Below, one piece after another: positions 62,800 through 64,000 of a stretch of 64,000 bases of DNA. The stretch spans positions 48,759 through 112,758 of the forward strand of contig CAJYLO010000027.1 in assembly GCA_913776245.1 (NCBI GenBank). The letters run 5' to 3'. The notes beneath the pieces were generated by a model. It was not told the DNA's origin, searched no databases, and saw only the letters and a list, made by a program, of their open reading frames with translations. Position 1 is the stretch's first letter, and every line of letters begins with the position of its first letter. The DNA comes from an uncultured Chryseobacterium sp. (GTDB lineage Bacteria; Bacteroidota; Bacteroidia; Flavobacteriales; Weeksellaceae). Made by a program: the position numbers and the translations under genes.

Positions 62800-63930
62800 A
62801 TGGTATTTCTGCATCCAGTTTTCACGGTTCTTATTCTATTTTTGATATTCTACAGTTTTATAGAGTTCGGAAGAGATCAAAATATCAAAACGCCTAAGTT
62901 TATTTTTTGGGGTATTGCGGCCTACATGATCATTATCATTGGCTACAGAAATTATGTAGGTGCAGACTATCCTGTTTATATGGGGATGTACAACCAGTAT
63001 TTTCCGGGCATAGATTACAGTCTGCTGATAGATAAAATGTTTTTCAGGCATTCTTCCGTAGATATAGAATGGATGTATGGCATGCTAAACAAATGGGTTT
63101 TTTCTACGGGAGTATCATTCTACGAATTTACTTTGATAAGTGCCATTATAACAGTTGGCGGTAAATTATCAGTATATTATAAAAATTCTAAATATCCTGT
63201 ATTTTCTATTTTGCTATTTATAATTCCCGGCTATTTTATCGGGGATAGTGGGCACATGAGACAGGCTTTGGGTATGACGATGTGCTTGCTCTCTTTTCGG
63301 TTTATAAAGGAACGGAAAGTATGGTGGTATCTGCTTTGTTTATATATTGCATACGGATTTCATAAGTCTACCATTGTCTTTCTCCCGGCTTATTGGCTTG
63401 CAATTATACCGATGAACTCTAACCGTATTTTATATACGGTATTGATGAGTATCATTTTATCGCCATTTCAGGTTTATAATGCTTTTTCAACTTTTTTGGA
63501 AACCCTCAATGTACAAGATGTTTCCAATGGTTATAATGGCTATATTAATTTTGAGTCTTCAGGATCCACTTTTATGGATGTCACAGTTATTCTTAACTCT
63601 ATTTTGTTGATAGTGTACGACAAACAGGCCAGCAAAACTATTTGGTATTATGAATATATGCGCAACGTTTTGCTTACAGGATTATGCCTTTATTTCATCA
63701 TGAGAAGTAATCCGATATTTTCTACCAGATTGGTGGGCGCTTACCTAGGGTTTGCCTCTCTTGTAATTCCCAATCTTATTTTTGCCATAGAAAACAAAGG
63801 CAGGCAAAAATTAATTCAGTTTTATTTTATAGCTTTTACAATCTTCTACTATTTTGTATTCGCAAGATACCAGGGAGAGGCCGGAAGATTCACTCCGGAT
63901 AAATATCAGAACTTCTTGTGGAGCGATTAA
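62800..63930 (+). CDS. EpsG-like polysaccharide polymerase protein
   Basis: This 376-aa protein has about ten membrane helices. The pattern GYRNYVGADYPVYMGMYNQYFPG near residue 48 (split by position) and the later IGDSGHMRQALGMTMCL, with the RQ pair before a helix, are characteristic of the EpsG family, which is thought to polymerise exopolysaccharide units. The substrate is unknown. It follows the GT4 gene by 84 bp in the same direction. Confidence 0.85.
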   Translation: MVFLHPVFTVLILFLIFYSFIEFGRDQNIKTPKFIFWGIAAYMIIIIGYRNYVGADYPVYMGMYNQYFPGIDYSLLIDKMFFRHSSVDIEWMYGMLNKWVFSTGVSFYEFTLISAIITVGGKLSVYYKNSKYPVFSILLFIIPGYFIGDSGHMRQALGMTMCLLSFRFIKERKVWWYLLCLYIAYGFHKSTIVFLPAYWLAIIPMNSNRILYTVLMSIILSPFQVYNAFSTFLETLNVQDVSNGYNGYINFESSGSTFMDVTVILNSILLIVYDKQASKTIWYYEYMRNVLLTGLCLYFIMRSNPIFSTRLVGAYLGFASLVIPNLIFAIENKGRQKLIQFYFIAFTIFYYFVFARYQGEAGRFTPDKYQNFLWSD

Positions 63931-63939
63931 TTTAAAAAA

Positions 63940-64000
63940 ATGATGAAAAAACATACACTACTTCTGATTATATTTGTGGTTCTCGCAGCGCTGATATATT
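63940..64000 (+). CDS. Start of a membrane or secreted protein, truncated by the window edge
   Basis: The first 20 codons are visible (MMKKHTLLLIIFVVLAALIY), a signal-anchor-like hydrophobic stretch. It begins 9 bp after the EpsG-like stop and is thus in the same operon. The rest is outside the window, so the product cannot be named. Confidence 0.5.
   Translation, partial: MMKKHTLLLIIFVVLAALIY

Overview
The window is a chromosomal segment of a Bacteroidota bacterium of the class Flavobacteriia, most like Chryseobacterium or a close Weeksellaceae relative. This rests on the low G+C, type IX secretion (T9SS) C-terminal sorting domains, TonB-dependent-type outer-membrane barrels, DUF3127 and DUF2683 proteins, flavobacterial promoters (TTTG, 19-20 nt, TANNTTTG) and the gene order ileS-dksA-lspA. 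No CRISPR array, rRNA gene or prophage was seen.

Layout. 1-6500: a tandem pair of paralogous outer-membrane barrel proteins (the left one cut by the window edge), a D-2-hydroxyacid dehydrogenase, a DUF3817 membrane protein and nadD. 6600-16700: a LytS/LytR-type sensor kinase and regulator, a 1229-aa LRR/PKD T9SS cargo, recJ, a second T9SS cargo and an alpha/beta hydrolase. 16900-31000: a surface-protein island with a membrane-anchored TPR/HTH regulator, a small stand-alone copy of its HTH domain, two very large paralogous adhesin-like proteins rich in TSP3-type calcium repeats that share a C-terminal module, a small secreted protein and a Crp/Fnr regulator. 31100-31450: three tRNAs on the minus strand (Leu-UAA, Gly-GCC, Leu-UAG). 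31600-49900: mostly housekeeping: a DUF3127 protein with an SSB-like tail, aat, a DMT transporter, a candidate structured RNA, katA divergent from oxyR, a SAM-II-type riboswitch before metK, a sigma factor followed by a 45-aa ORF, a YjjG-type phosphatase, trpS, a sanA-lspA-DUF2683-DUF6576-like-dksA cluster, ileS and topA. 49900-52400: an accessory patch with a cytidine-deaminase-like protein, an attC-like imperfect palindrome, two small secreted proteins and a 21-bp periodic array. 52400-64000: a conserved hypothetical, a glycosidase-like protein, a GT-C-like membrane protein, a 1806-aa T9SS surface protein with a nearly perfect internal duplication, and the start of a polysaccharide locus (GT4 transferase, EpsG-like protein and a partial gene).

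How the genes work together. Much of the window serves the cell surface: barrels, T9SS cargo, adhesins, lspA, and glycan synthesis. Each group of surface genes has a regulator beside it. Catalase and OxyR form a classical divergent peroxide-response pair. The SAM-II element probably gives product feedback on metK.

The observations I consider most worth following are the metK riboswitch with a readable RBS-sequestering switch, the shared C-terminal module and duplicated HTH in the adhesin island, the roughly 165-residue module shared by two T9SS proteins 45 kb apart, the attC-like bracket around two secreted genes, the 21-bp periodic array, and the heptamer repeat touching the trpS start codon. 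All calls come from reading the sequence; no database search was run.
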